Assembly: GCA_937892635.1 (NCBI GenBank)
Contig: CALBKB010000068.1
Span: forward strand, 1 to 29,328
From: an uncultured Clostridia bacterium
Lineage (GTDB): Bacteria > Bacillota > Clostridia > Oscillospirales > UMGS1783
Reading direction: 5' to 3'
Length of the DNA stretch: 29,328 nucleotides
The translations under genes and the position numbers were made by a program. The notes under the pieces are model-generated. The model searched no databases, was not told where the DNA came from, and worked only from the letters and a program-made list of their open reading frames with translations. This document shows, in pieces, positions 1 to 7,861 of the stretch (positions are counted from its first letter, which is position 1; each line of letters begins with the position of its first letter).

Positions 1-2
1 GT

Positions 3-947
3 GAGGAACTGATCAAGGCTCAGGAAAAACTGGCCGCCCCCCCCCTGATCGGCAACACTCAACTGCGCACCCGCATCGAAGAAATCATTCGCGAGCGCGA
101 GCGCATGCAAAAGCAAATTGCTTCTTACAAGCAACAGGTCGAACAGTTGAGTGCCGCCCAGCCGGCTGATACGCAGCAGCTGTCAGCCCAGCTCGAAGCG
201 GCCAAAACTCAAATTCTCGATCTGCAAACCAAATTGGCGCACACCGCGCAGCCGCTCACCGATGAAGAAGCCGCAGCCCGCATCGCTCAGGCTGAAGAAC
301 GCGCCAGCGCCGCTGCCGCCCAACTTTCTCAGGTACAGGCTCAAGCCGCCCGCCAGATTGATGAGTTGACCTTGCAAAACCGTCAGCTCTCGGCACAGCT
401 TAGCGGCGCCCCCTACACCACTCCCGCCGCTTCGGGCGATCTTCGTCTGCGCGAATCGCAGGATCGCGTCAATGCACTTGAGCAGGAGTTGGCCTACCTT
501 CGTACCGAAAACGAACAGTTGCGCACACAGTCAACCATGAACCCCGATGAACTGCGCAATCTCTATGATAAGAGCCGTCTGTACGACGATATTAAAAATA
601 ACGTCGGTCGCATCATCACCGAGGCGCACCGAAAAGCCAAAGCATTGATCGAACAGGCCGAGGCCGACCGTGACCAGATCCTGCATCAGGGCATGGGTGG
701 ACTGACTGCCATGCAAACCCGTATTCGCATCATGAAAAAGGAGATCGATCAGGCCCAGAAGGCTTATGCCGACACCTCTATCTCCATGTCGGGCATGTTC
801 AATGCCATCCACGATGCCGTGGATATTACCGATAATCAGCTCATTTCCATCCTCGGCCCTCTTCCCGAAACGGTTACCCAAGAGCCGACGCAGGAGCCGA
901 CCCGCAAAAACGGTAACGACGATATTTGGGAAAATCATACCCTCTAA
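3..947 (+). CDS. DivIVA-like coiled-coil protein (5' end missing)
   Basis: The reading frame is open from base 3 with no stop, so the gene begins before the window; the first in-frame ATG at 105 is probably internal. What is visible is almost entirely heptad-rich coiled coil, Gln/Ala/Glu-rich for its first half. A segment (roughly DNA 570-760) with the pattern VGRIITEAHRKAKALIEQAE resembles the second coiled coil of DivIVA/GpsB-type proteins, which scaffold septum or pole complexes. The C-terminal tail is acidic and looks disordered. The stop at 945-947 is followed by a hairpin and then a membrane protein on the same strand. The DivIVA link rests on pattern similarity only; any other cytoplasmic coiled-coil scaffold remains possible. 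Confidence 0.6.
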   Translation, partial: EELIKAQEKLAAPPLIGNTQLRTRIEEIIRERERMQKQIASYKQQVEQLSAAQPADTQQLSAQLEAAKTQILDLQTKLAHTAQPLTDEEAAARIAQAEERASAAAAQLSQVQAQAARQIDELTLQNRQLSAQLSGAPYTTPAASGDLRLRESQDRVNALEQELAYLRTENEQLRTQSTMNPDELRNLYDKSRLYDDIKNNVGRIITEAHRKAKALIEQAEADRDQILHQGMGGLTAMQTRIRIMKKEIDQAQKAYADTSISMSGMFNAIHDAVDITDNQLISILGPLPETVTQEPTQEPTRKNGNDDIWENHTL

Positions 948-954
948 AAACCAA

Positions 955-976
955 GGAGCAGACGAAAGTCTGCTCC
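955..976 (+). other. Intergenic hairpin with GAAA tetraloop
   Basis: A perfect 9-bp stem (GGAGCAGAC / GTCTGCTCC) closes a GAAA tetraloop 8 bases after the preceding stop codon. It is followed by TGTTTA rather than a clean run of T, so it could be a weak terminator or attenuator, or an mRNA processing or stability element between two cotranscribed genes. Confidence 0.6.
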
Positions 977-995
977 TGTTTACTCGGAGTCACCT

Positions 996-1979
996 ATGGA
1001 ACAAGATAACACCCTCGACCTTGGCCAAGTCACCGACCCAACCGAGGCCACCGATGAATTTATTGAGATCACCTTCCCCGACCGTAAAGACGCTGCCCCT
1101 GCGCCCAAACGCCGCCGCCTTTGGCCCATCTTATCCATAGCAGCCGTCCTGTTGTCGGCGGTCGGACTTTGCCTTTTTCTTTACAGTTCTCAAGGCCAGT
1201 CCACCCCCGAAGCGGTGGCCCAAGCCTATGCCGCAGCGCAAGCCAAAGCCCACGTCGGCCCCATCTATCGCCTTTTTCCCGCCGCCTTGCAACACCGTTT
1301 CCGCGGTTGGCGCGCCGATCTGCTTGAAGAGATGGACGAATTCTATTACGCCTACGGTCAGGACGCAGCCGCCTCCCTTGTGTCGGTCGAAGATTACTCT
1401 CAGGCCGATCGACTCTCCATGAGCGCCTTGCTGGAGGTTGAGATCAGCAACTACAAGCAGGTGGTGCTGCAAAAAGAGCTCGACGGGCGCCTGCGCAATA
1501 TACATCTGGACGTCATCGAGATCCAAAACAAATGGTATCTGACCGAGGTCTGGAACGACGATATCGTGCCCGGCATCGGCTTTGACGATCCTGCCCAAGC
1601 CGTGGATGCCTACTTGACCGCCTTCGCCTCCGGCGACTATGCCGGCATGGCCTCGGCGCTTTCCCCCGCGCTGGCCCACATCGCCATCGAAAAAGGCTAC
1701 GGCTTGCGCGATATGATCTATGAGCTCGACGACTTTGTCTCCAACGAACAGAGCGGTCAACCCGTCTCCTACTCCCTCTTGCAAACCAAGGACTATTCGG
1801 CCTATCAAACCCAAAACATAACCGAAATCTTAGGTATCCAGCCCCAAGCCTATTGTGCCTACCATCTGGAAGCCCTCATCGGCGATACCCTCTACACCGT
1901 CGTTTTCGATCTGGTGCAGGCGGATGATCGCTGGGGCATTACCGCCGTCTGGGACTACAATAAAAGTTATATCCTATAA
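996..1979 (+). CDS. Membrane-anchored protein with duplicated extracellular domain
   Basis: A 327-residue protein. Residues 1-41 are charged and cytoplasmic, ending in KRRR; residues 42-63 form one transmembrane helix; the rest lies outside. The outer part looks like two copies of one domain, about 70-187 and 199-320. Each starts with an Ala-rich helix following a STPEAV/DDPAQAV motif. Each then has a LLEEMDEF / MIYELDDF helix, a SLVSVEDYS / SLLQTKDYS strand, and ends in a W-(Y/G)-(L/I)-T-(E/A)-V-W strand. This fits an NTF2-like/DUF4878-type fold, but that is inference. A GGAG at 986-989 lies 6 bases before the ATG. Function unknown; its place beside a DivIVA-like gene is compatible with a cell-envelope role. 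Confidence 0.7.
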   Translation: MEQDNTLDLGQVTDPTEATDEFIEITFPDRKDAAPAPKRRRLWPILSIAAVLLSAVGLCLFLYSSQGQSTPEAVAQAYAAAQAKAHVGPIYRLFPAALQHRFRGWRADLLEEMDEFYYAYGQDAAASLVSVEDYSQADRLSMSALLEVEISNYKQVVLQKELDGRLRNIHLDVIEIQNKWYLTEVWNDDIVPGIGFDDPAQAVDAYLTAFASGDYAGMASALSPALAHIAIEKGYGLRDMIYELDDFVSNEQSGQPVSYSLLQTKDYSAYQTQNITEILGIQPQAYCAYHLEALIGDTLYTVVFDLVQADDRWGITAVWDYNKSYIL

Positions 1980-2005
1980 AAATAGAGCCTTTCGGCTCTA
2001 TTTTT
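1978..2005. terminator. Bidirectional terminator between convergent genes
   Basis: A 12-bp stem (AAAAATAGAGCC / GGCTCTATTTTT) with a TTTC loop starts within the stop codon of the rightward gene and overlaps the first two bases (2004-2005) of the leftward ktrA stop codon. The A-run and T-run on either side let it work on both strands. Confidence 0.9.
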
Positions 2006-2654
2006 ATATCAATTTCTTCAGTTTTTCTACGGTGGCTACCACGATCAGTTTGCAGTCAGTCGGAAGCGGCTGTGTCGGATCAATGTCAATACTCACCTCA
2101 TCCCCGTGGCGGATAGCCACGACGTTGAGAGAATATTTACGGCGCAAATCCAGTTCCATGAGCGTTTTGCCCACCCATTCACTCTTGATCGCCAGCTCGA
2201 CCATCGACACCTTTTTGGATAAATCAATGATATCCAAAAATCCCGAACTGATCAAGTTTTTGGCCAGCCTCATCCCTGATTCCTTTTCCGGGAAGACCAC
2301 CTTGTCAGCGCCGATACGCAGCATAATCCGACGATGCATCTCGTTGGCGCACTTGACGATGATGTGCTTCACGCCTAACTCCTTGCACAGGGTAATAGCC
2401 ATCACGCTGGCCTCCAAATTGCCGGCCATGGCGATAATGACCACATCCATATTGGATATGCCCAGTTGTTTGACGACTTCAGGGTCGGTAATATCGGCGC
2501 ACTTGCAGATGGGCAACTCTTCGGCTGCGGCATTGACGATGGCCGCATCCATATCAACAGCCAGCACCTCAGCGCCGCTCTCAATCAATTCCTTAGCGAC
2601 CGCCCGACCGTAGCGGCCCAAACCAAACACAGCGTATGTCTTATGTATACTCAT
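2004..2654 (-). CDS. ktrA: Potassium uptake regulatory subunit, KtrA/TrkA family
   Basis: A 216-residue protein, the usual KtrA length. The N-terminus holds an RCK/TrkA-N nucleotide-binding domain with the glycine motif GLGRYG at residues 11-16 and an acidic strand end (AVDMD). The second half (about 135-216) is a TrkA-C-type regulatory domain. Family members form a cytoplasmic ring that gates the KtrB/TrkH channel in response to nucleotides and often cyclic-di-AMP. The start codon overlaps the upstream ktrB stop as ATGA, so the two are translationally coupled. The gene ends in the bidirectional terminator. The name could equally be trkA; the Ktr label rests on the short single-RCK layout. 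Confidence 0.92.
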   Translation of the reverse strand: MSIHKTYAVFGLGRYGRAVAKELIESGAEVLAVDMDAAIVNAAAEELPICKCADITDPEVVKQLGISNMDVVIIAMAGNLEASVMAITLCKELGVKHIIVKCANEMHRRIMLRIGADKVVFPEKESGMRLAKNLISSGFLDIIDLSKKVSMVELAIKSEWVGKTLMELDLRRKYSLNVVAIRHGDEVSIDIDPTQPLPTDCKLIVVATVEKLKKLI

Positions 2655-3982
2655 CCTACATGAATCTCCTCTGTCGGATTTTTAATGATATTCGGATTGT
2701 TTCTGCGCAAATGAAAAGCAATAGCCAGCGAGATGGGGCCGATTCGTCCCAAATACATGGTGGCAATAAGGATCAGCTTACCCCACTCATTCAAAAGTGG
2801 TGTCAGGTTTCGGGTCAGCCCTACCGTTGCCGTGGCACTAATCGCCTCAAAGAGCAGATCGGTAAGCGATGCATCGGTCACGGCAGCCAGCAGCCCCGTG
2901 GAGATGCATACGATAAAGGCCGCCATGCCCGCCACCGCCAGCGTCTTGCGAATGGCCTGGCCGGTTATGCTGCGGCGATAGAGCACCACCTCATCTCGAT
3001 TGCGTACCGTAGCCAAGGCAGCCGCGATCAGCACCGTCAGCGTCACCGTCTTAATGCCACCAGCCGTACCCACCGGCGAGCCGCCAATAAACATCAGCAG
3101 CAGCGTCACCAGCGTTGAGCCGGTAGTCAGATCCTGCTGTGCCACCGTGGCAAAACCGGCCGTGCGGGTGGTCACCGACTGGAAGACCGAAACCTGGATC
3201 TTATCCCAAAGACTCATCTCCCCGATGGTGAGCGGATTGTGATATTCAAAGAACAATATGGCCGCCGCACCGCCGACGATCAGCACCGCTGTCGTGACCA
3301 GTGCGATCTTGCTGTGCAGCATCAGACCTCTTTTTTTATGTCGCACCACCTGCAAAACATCCCACCAGACCACATAGCCGATACCGCCCAAAACAATAAG
3401 GGCCATCGTCACGGCATTGAGCAGCGGATGGGTGGCATACTGACACAAGCTGTCCTGCGCCAAAACATCAATACCGGCATTGCAAAAGGCCGACACGGCA
3501 TGAAATACCGATATCCAGATCCCACGCCATCCATACTGCGGTACGAACACCGTCATGCACAACAGCGCACCCGTACCCTCGACGGCAAATGTACCTATGA
3601 GCACCTTTTTGAGAAACCGGATCAACCCCGAAAGCGAGTTTAGATTAAAGGCATCCTGCAACAGCAGACGATCTCTCAGCCCCATGCGACGGTGGAGCAA
3701 CACCATCAATCCGGCCATCGTGGTGATGATGCCCAAGCCTCCGATCTGGATTAGCAGCAGAATCACCGCCTGTCCAAACCCACTCCAGGTCGACACCGTT
3801 GGCAGTGTGACCAGCCCGGTCACACAGGTCGAGGTAGTGGCGGTAAAAAGCGCATCAATATAAGGCACCGCCACCCCCGTCGCCGAGGCGATGGGCAGCG
3901 CCAGCAGCCCGCTGCCGACAAAAATGGCCGCAAGGAAACTGAGCAATATGATATGAGTTGTCGTTAATCGTTTCTTCTTCAT
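2651..3982 (-). CDS. ktrB: Potassium transporter membrane subunit, KtrB/TrkH family
   Basis: A roughly 443-residue polytopic membrane protein of the SKT (TrkH/KtrB/HKT) family. Four pore-loop repeats are visible, each with its selectivity-filter glycine: STCVTGL, AFCNAGID, TRTAGFA and ATVGLTR. It forms the ion path for sodium- or proton-linked potassium uptake together with the RCK protein that overlaps it downstream. I start it at the ATG at 3982 (MKKKRLTTTH). The other in-frame ATG at 4000 lies upstream of a perfect TATAAT at 3989-3994, so it would not be in the transcript from that promoter. No ribosome site precedes 3982, which fits a leaderless or very short 5' end. Confidence 0.9.
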   Translation of the reverse strand: MKKKRLTTTHIILLSFLAAIFVGSGLLALPIASATGVAVPYIDALFTATTSTCVTGLVTLPTVSTWSGFGQAVILLLIQIGGLGIITTMAGLMVLLHRRMGLRDRLLLQDAFNLNSLSGLIRFLKKVLIGTFAVEGTGALLCMTVFVPQYGWRGIWISVFHAVSAFCNAGIDVLAQDSLCQYATHPLLNAVTMALIVLGGIGYVVWWDVLQVVRHKKRGLMLHSKIALVTTAVLIVGGAAAILFFEYHNPLTIGEMSLWDKIQVSVFQSVTTRTAGFATVAQQDLTTGSTLVTLLLMFIGGSPVGTAGGIKTVTLTVLIAAALATVRNRDEVVLYRRSITGQAIRKTLAVAGMAAFIVCISTGLLAAVTDASLTDLLFEAISATATVGLTRNLTPLLNEWGKLILIATMYLGRIGPISLAIAFHLRRNNPNIIKNPTEEIHVG

Positions 3983-3988
3983 GTGGTT

Positions 3989-4017
3989 ATTATACCGCAT
4001 ATCCGCTAAAAAAACAA
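3989..4017 (-). promoter_or_regulatory. ktrBA promoter overlapping an upstream terminator
   Basis: On the minus strand, TTGTTT (4012-4017) is followed after exactly 17 bases by TATAAT (3989-3994). The -35 box is made from the last stem bases and the T-run of the deoC terminator. Transcription should start around 3982, at or next to the ktrB ATG. Confidence 0.7.
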
Positions 4018-4038
4018 GAGCCGCATACGCGGCTCTTG
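4008..4038 (-). terminator. deoC terminator
   Basis: On the minus strand, a perfect 10-bp stem (CAAGAGCCGC / GCGGCTCTTG) with a GTAT loop is followed by seven T. It lies 4 bases after the deoC stop. Confidence 0.95.
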
Positions 4039-4041
4039 AAC

Positions 4042-4815
4042 TTAGTCAAACTTAGGAGGCTGATTCTTCTGGGAGGCATAGGGGCGGGTGCGATCGTTGG
4101 TGTTGATAAACACGGTGGAGCTGGTGCCCATACGAACAGCACCGGCCTTAACCATGGCCTCAACATCCTCACGGCAAAGAACACCGGTGGAAGCCTTAAC
4201 CAACATATCCTCGCCAACCACACGCTTCATCAGCTGTACGTCGGCAACGGTAGCACCGCCGGTACCCATACCGGTCGAGGTCTTCACATAATCAGCGCCG
4301 GCAGCCTTCGACAGCACGCAAGCCGCAATCTTTTCTTCTTTGGTCAAATAGCAGGTCTCGATGATAACCTTAACATGAGCATCGCCCGCAGCATCAACAA
4401 CAGCCTTGATATCTTCATAAACCAGATCGTAGTTCTGGTCACGCAGCGCGCCCACGTTGATAACCATATCGATCTCGTCTGCACCATCTTCAACGGCCAG
4501 CTTGGTCTCGTAAGCCTTAACCTCAGGACGGTTAGCACCCAAGGGGAAACCGACAACACAGCAGGTTTTCAGGTCAGTGCCTTCCAGGTTAGTCTTTACA
4601 CGCTTAACGTGAATGGGGTTAACGCAGATCGAAGCGGCACCGTGCTCAATACCCTCCTTGCAAAACTCGTCGACAATGGCTACCGGCGTGTAGGCACGCA
4701 GCACCGTGTGGTCGCAGTATTTGCTGTGGGGCAGTAACATCGGGTATTCCTTTGCAGGGGTAGTATCCTGCTCGATCTCAGCGATTTTGTCAGCAATCAC
4801 TTTTTTCCAATCCAT
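4042..4815 (-). CDS. deoC: Deoxyribose-phosphate aldolase
   Basis: A 257-residue class I aldolase that reversibly splits 2-deoxyribose 5-phosphate into glyceraldehyde 3-phosphate and acetaldehyde. The Schiff-base lysine sits in YVKTSTG (about K178), with the relay Asp in EIDMVINVG (about D116) and a second lysine in LVKASTGV. CDHTVL near the N-terminus and GFPLG are also typical. I choose the ATG at 4815: AGGAGG at 4824-4829 lies 8 bases from it but only 2 bases from an ATG at 4821. The gene follows the broken ROK kinase on the same strand with a 16-base gap, so the pair probably formed one operon. It could serve deoxynucleoside or another sugar-phosphate breakdown. Confidence 0.95.
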   Translation of the reverse strand: MDWKKVIADKIAEIEQDTTPAKEYPMLLPHSKYCDHTVLRAYTPVAIVDEFCKEGIEHGAASICVNPIHVKRVKTNLEGTDLKTCCVVGFPLGANRPEVKAYETKLAVEDGADEIDMVINVGALRDQNYDLVYEDIKAVVDAAGDAHVKVIIETCYLTKEEKIAACVLSKAAGADYVKTSTGMGTGGATVADVQLMKRVVGEDMLVKASTGVLCREDVEAMVKAGAVRMGTSSTVFINTNDRTRPYASQKNQPPKFD

Positions 4816-4831
4816 TTTCATTTCCTCCTAT

Positions 4832-5709
4832 TTATATGCTTTTAAAGCCATGAATTGCAAAGAGAGCCGCGCCCAGCGGCACGTTGTTATCCAACAGTTC
4901 GCAGGTGGTCACACGGAAACGATCCCGACCGGTAATAAATACGTATTGTTCGGCATATCGGCGAATGGGATCCACCACATATTCGCCCATATTGGCCACG
5001 CCGCCGCCAATGGCAATGCAGTCAACGCCAAGCAGCGTCACCAAATTGGCAATACCCAGACCGAAATGACGTCCCACGTCCTCCAAGACGCTCAGCGCGA
5101 AGGCATCGCCCTCTTGGGCCGCCGCATGCAGCGCACGGCAGGTGGGCTCAGCCACCGAGGAATCGGCAGGAATCCCCTCGCGCAGCCGCCGCTCGATGGA
5201 CGGACCGGCGCACAGTTCTTCTATGCGCACGGGCGGCTCGCTGATGTAGGTATTGCCGAAATAGGAAGCACCGAATCCGATGCCGTCCCACGGCTTGCCG
5301 TTAATAAAGAGCGACCCGCCGATGTATAGAAAAAGGCATTACTGCCCCGTCCTGCGCCTAAGTGCAGTTCGGCATAACCGCCCGCCACCGTGTCGTTGAC
5401 CACGACCGTGGGCCGATTAAAGGTCTGCTCAAACCAGGTTTTGAGCTCAAAATCTTTCCAGCCCTTCACCTGCAAGGAGATCAGCACACGCCCCGTCGCC
5501 GTTTCCAGCGGACCGCCGAATCCCACGCCGATGGTGGTGATCTCGTATTTTTTCAAAAGAATCTCAATATTTTCCTTGAGCCAGTCTAAAATGTCGGGTG
5601 CGCCCCGCTCAATCTTCGGCTTGCCGCTAACCATTTCCACCAACTGTCCGTTGGCTTCGCACACAGCAATTTGCTGTTTGGTGCCGCCGATTTCTACCCC
5701 TAAAACCAT
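4832..5709 (-). pseudogene. ROK-family sugar kinase, frameshifted in the phosphate loop
   Basis: The first frame (5709 to about 5323) gives the ROK N-terminal half: GVEIGGTK ATP-binding loop, GFGGPLE, and VVNDTVAGG with the catalytic Asp (D106). At about 5321-5325 the frame shifts. The second frame continues with IGGSLFINGKPWDG and a normal ROK C-terminal half to 4832. Compared with the intact ROK gene at 7862-8752 (YVTVSTGVGCGIVVNG), one base plus about four codons are missing, removing the middle of the glycine-rich loop. A lone sequencing error would not remove those codons. The start has AGGAGGTG 7-8 bases upstream and its own promoter. It lacks the C-x-C-x4-C zinc motif seen in the intact paralogue. 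A truncated product or a strain-specific inactivation is likely. Confidence 0.8.
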
Positions 5710-5732
5710 TTGCGCACACCTCCTCTATATTA

Positions 5733-5760
5733 ATTTTAGCAACATTTTTCCGTTTGTCAA
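5733..5760 (-). promoter_or_regulatory. Promoter of the broken ROK kinase-deoC unit
   Basis: Minus strand TTGACA (5755-5760), 16-base spacer, TAAAAT (5733-5738), then AGGAGGTG and the start at 5709. The TTGACAAACG start is identical to that of the ROK repressor promoter at 12562-12590. Confidence 0.7.
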
Positions 5761-5780
5761 CCGCTATGTGCACATAAGAG

Positions 5781-5805
5781 AAAAAAGCCGCATTGCGGCT
5801 TTTTT
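5781..5805 (-). terminator. Terminator of the sugar operon
   Basis: An 11-bp stem (AAAAAAGCCGC / GCGGCTTTTTT) with a 3-base loop lies just after the GH2 stop codon. It is symmetric enough to work in both directions, but only the minus strand has a gene ending here. Confidence 0.92.
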
Positions 5806-5807
5806 CT

Positions 5808-7850
5808 TTAGGCGTAGACTCCGTAAAAAAGCAGGTCATAGCCCGCGCCAAGCGAGCGAATCCGTACCCGCTTAACCGTCTTCGTCCGGGGTAAAGGAAT
5901 GTCTAACCGATTGATCATATAGTTCTCAAAGTTTTTATCGTAATGGAAGTGAGCATACAGCGTAGCATTCTCCGCCGTCGGATTGATGCGCGAAGAACTC
6001 AGCGTGGTAAACACCGTGGTAAACTCCAAACCGTTGCGCAGCAATGTCGTCTGCTCCCCGCCGTCATATTCCACGATTACCTCAGCCGCCGCCTCCCCGT
6101 ACTCACCGGCAATAGGATAGCCCTTGGGCGCACTCACACACCCAATCAGCGTCACCGCATCACTGACCGTTGAACCTTCAAAAATCAGTTCGCCACCGTC
6201 ACACAACACGGCCGGCTCTTCCTCCAACATCGGACCAAACAGAATCTGACGCTTGCGCATGCGCACCAGATGAGTAGGCGTCGGTTCTTCAATCTTCTCC
6301 ATGAAGGCCGCATAGTCACCCTTGTCCTGACAGGTAAGGGGCGTCTTGTCGCACGTATCGTACCATTCAACACCATAATACTCATCTCGGAACATATCCT
6401 CTCGCCAACTGTTGCAGAAAGCGTCATAAATGGCCGTTGGTGTCCCGTCGACATTGATCAGATGCTCCATCAACTTTCCGTCTACCGTAGCCGGCATGGC
6501 ACGGTTGTAATCGTATCCCTGTGACCAGTACCAGAAAGAGGCTCCCGCCAATTTCTTCTTCTTTTTCAGATTCACCAATTGACGAATATACTCTTTCATC
6601 ATCAGCGGCTTATCAAACAGGTGCATACCACCCCACTCCGTAAAGACCAACGGCTTATCGCACAATTCCTGCGCCGCCAACCGCGCCCGATCAAAGTTAT
6701 AAAAATAGGGATGCTGGGTATAGAAATCAAAGCCGCATTTGTTAAAATAGGTCAGCGTATCCTGATTGCTCATACAGTTGGCGCCCGACACCAAACGCGT
6801 AGTATCTAGCGCGCGGCAGGCATTGGCACTGTCGATCAGGAACTGCTCGGTAAACCGGCACTCGTTAAAGCAGAGCCAAAAGACGATACTGACATGGTTG
6901 CGGTCGCGCATGATGGTGCGCTGCAAGACCTCAATGCTGCCCTGCGCCACCTCGGGATTGGAGGTGTCCGACCACCACAAGCCCGGCTCCTCCGAGGTCA
7001 TCAAACCAATACGGTCGGTGATCTCCAACGTGCGCTTGTCATGCGGATAATGCACCAGTCGCACGTAGTTGCACCCCGTCGCCTTGATCTTCTTCAAATC
7101 CGCTTCAATCTGTTCATAAGTCAAGGTGTGCCCGCTCTCACCGATCATCTCATGCTTGCACACGCCACGCAGGAAGATCGGCTCGCCGTTGAGATACAGC
7201 TGATGCTCATCGCAAGTGAAATCACGAAAGCCCACCTTGGCTTGATAAACATCCATCACCCGCTCGCCATCCAGCAACTCTACCTTCAAATCATACAGAT
7301 TGGGCGCATCCGGCGACCAGCAACGCACCTTCTCAACCCGACCCGCAAATTCCTTGCTCTCGGTTTGATACGTCTGCCCATCCAGAGAAATACGCCAGCT
7401 CCCCTCACCTTTCATGGTAATGCTGTACTCGCCCGAGGCATGCCCCACGAAAAAGACATCCTCAATAAAGTGCTCGTTGCGATATAGGATCTGCACGCTA
7501 CGGGTAATGCCGCCGTAGTTCTGCCATCCTTCCGTCGGTCCAAAGGCCGGCGCAATATCCTCAATCTCCACCAACAACTCGTTGTCTGTGGGACGCACGT
7601 GGTCGGTGATCTCAAACTGATACTCGCAATACGGCCCCATCTTGCCCAGCTTCTCGCCATTGAGATAGACTTCGGCAGCATAGGTAATGCCGTCAAATTG
7701 CAGGAAGATACGCGGCGCCGTGCCCTCCAAATCAAAGGTGCGGCGGCACTCACTATGCCCAACAGCCAGCGCCGAAAAAGGCACTTCGCGCTCCTGCCAA
7801 GCACCCTTGCCGATGCGATATTCCCAAATACCATTCAATGATTGTTTCAT
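5808..7850 (-). CDS. Glycoside hydrolase family 2 (beta-galactosidase/glucuronidase type)
   Basis: A roughly 680-residue GH2 enzyme without signal peptide, so cytoplasmic. The order is a jelly-roll sugar-binding domain (about 5-125, with WEYRIG, AAEVYLNGEKLG, NYGGITR), an immunoglobulin-like domain (about 135-215), and a TIM barrel from about 220. The acid/base Glu is in FWLCFNECRF (about E330) and the nucleophile in PLVFTEWGG (about E405). I start at the ATG at 7850, because AAGGTG overlapping the upstream stop is 7 bases from it and 1 base from the ATG at 7856. It is the last gene of the isomerase-GatZ-ROK operon and presumably releases the sugar those enzymes use. The substrate (beta-galactoside, glucuronide or other) cannot be told from sequence. 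Confidence 0.9.
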   Translation of the reverse strand: MKQSLNGIWEYRIGKGAWQEREVPFSALAVGHSECRRTFDLEGTAPRIFLQFDGITYAAEVYLNGEKLGKMGPYCEYQFEITDHVRPTDNELLVEIEDIAPAFGPTEGWQNYGGITRSVQILYRNEHFIEDVFFVGHASGEYSITMKGEGSWRISLDGQTYQTESKEFAGRVEKVRCWSPDAPNLYDLKVELLDGERVMDVYQAKVGFRDFTCDEHQLYLNGEPIFLRGVCKHEMIGESGHTLTYEQIEADLKKIKATGCNYVRLVHYPHDKRTLEITDRIGLMTSEEPGLWWSDTSNPEVAQGSIEVLQRTIMRDRNHVSIVFWLCFNECRFTEQFLIDSANACRALDTTRLVSGANCMSNQDTLTYFNKCGFDFYTQHPYFYNFDRARLAAQELCDKPLVFTEWGGMHLFDKPLMMKEYIRQLVNLKKKKKLAGASFWYWSQGYDYNRAMPATVDGKLMEHLINVDGTPTAIYDAFCNSWREDMFRDEYYGVEWYDTCDKTPLTCQDKGDYAAFMEKIEEPTPTHLVRMRKRQILFGPMLEEEPAVLCDGGELIFEGSTVSDAVTLIGCVSAPKGYPIAGEYGEAAAEVIVEYDGGEQTTLLRNGLEFTTVFTTLSSSRINPTAENATLYAHFHYDKNFENYMINRLDIPLPRTKTVKRVRIRSLGAGYDLLFYGVYA

Positions 7851-7861
7851 AGTCATTCACC

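Noticed and set aside
5340..5875. Plus-strand open frames opposite the broken ROK kinase
   Set aside because: No motifs or ribosome sites, and they run across the kinase promoter and the operon terminator.
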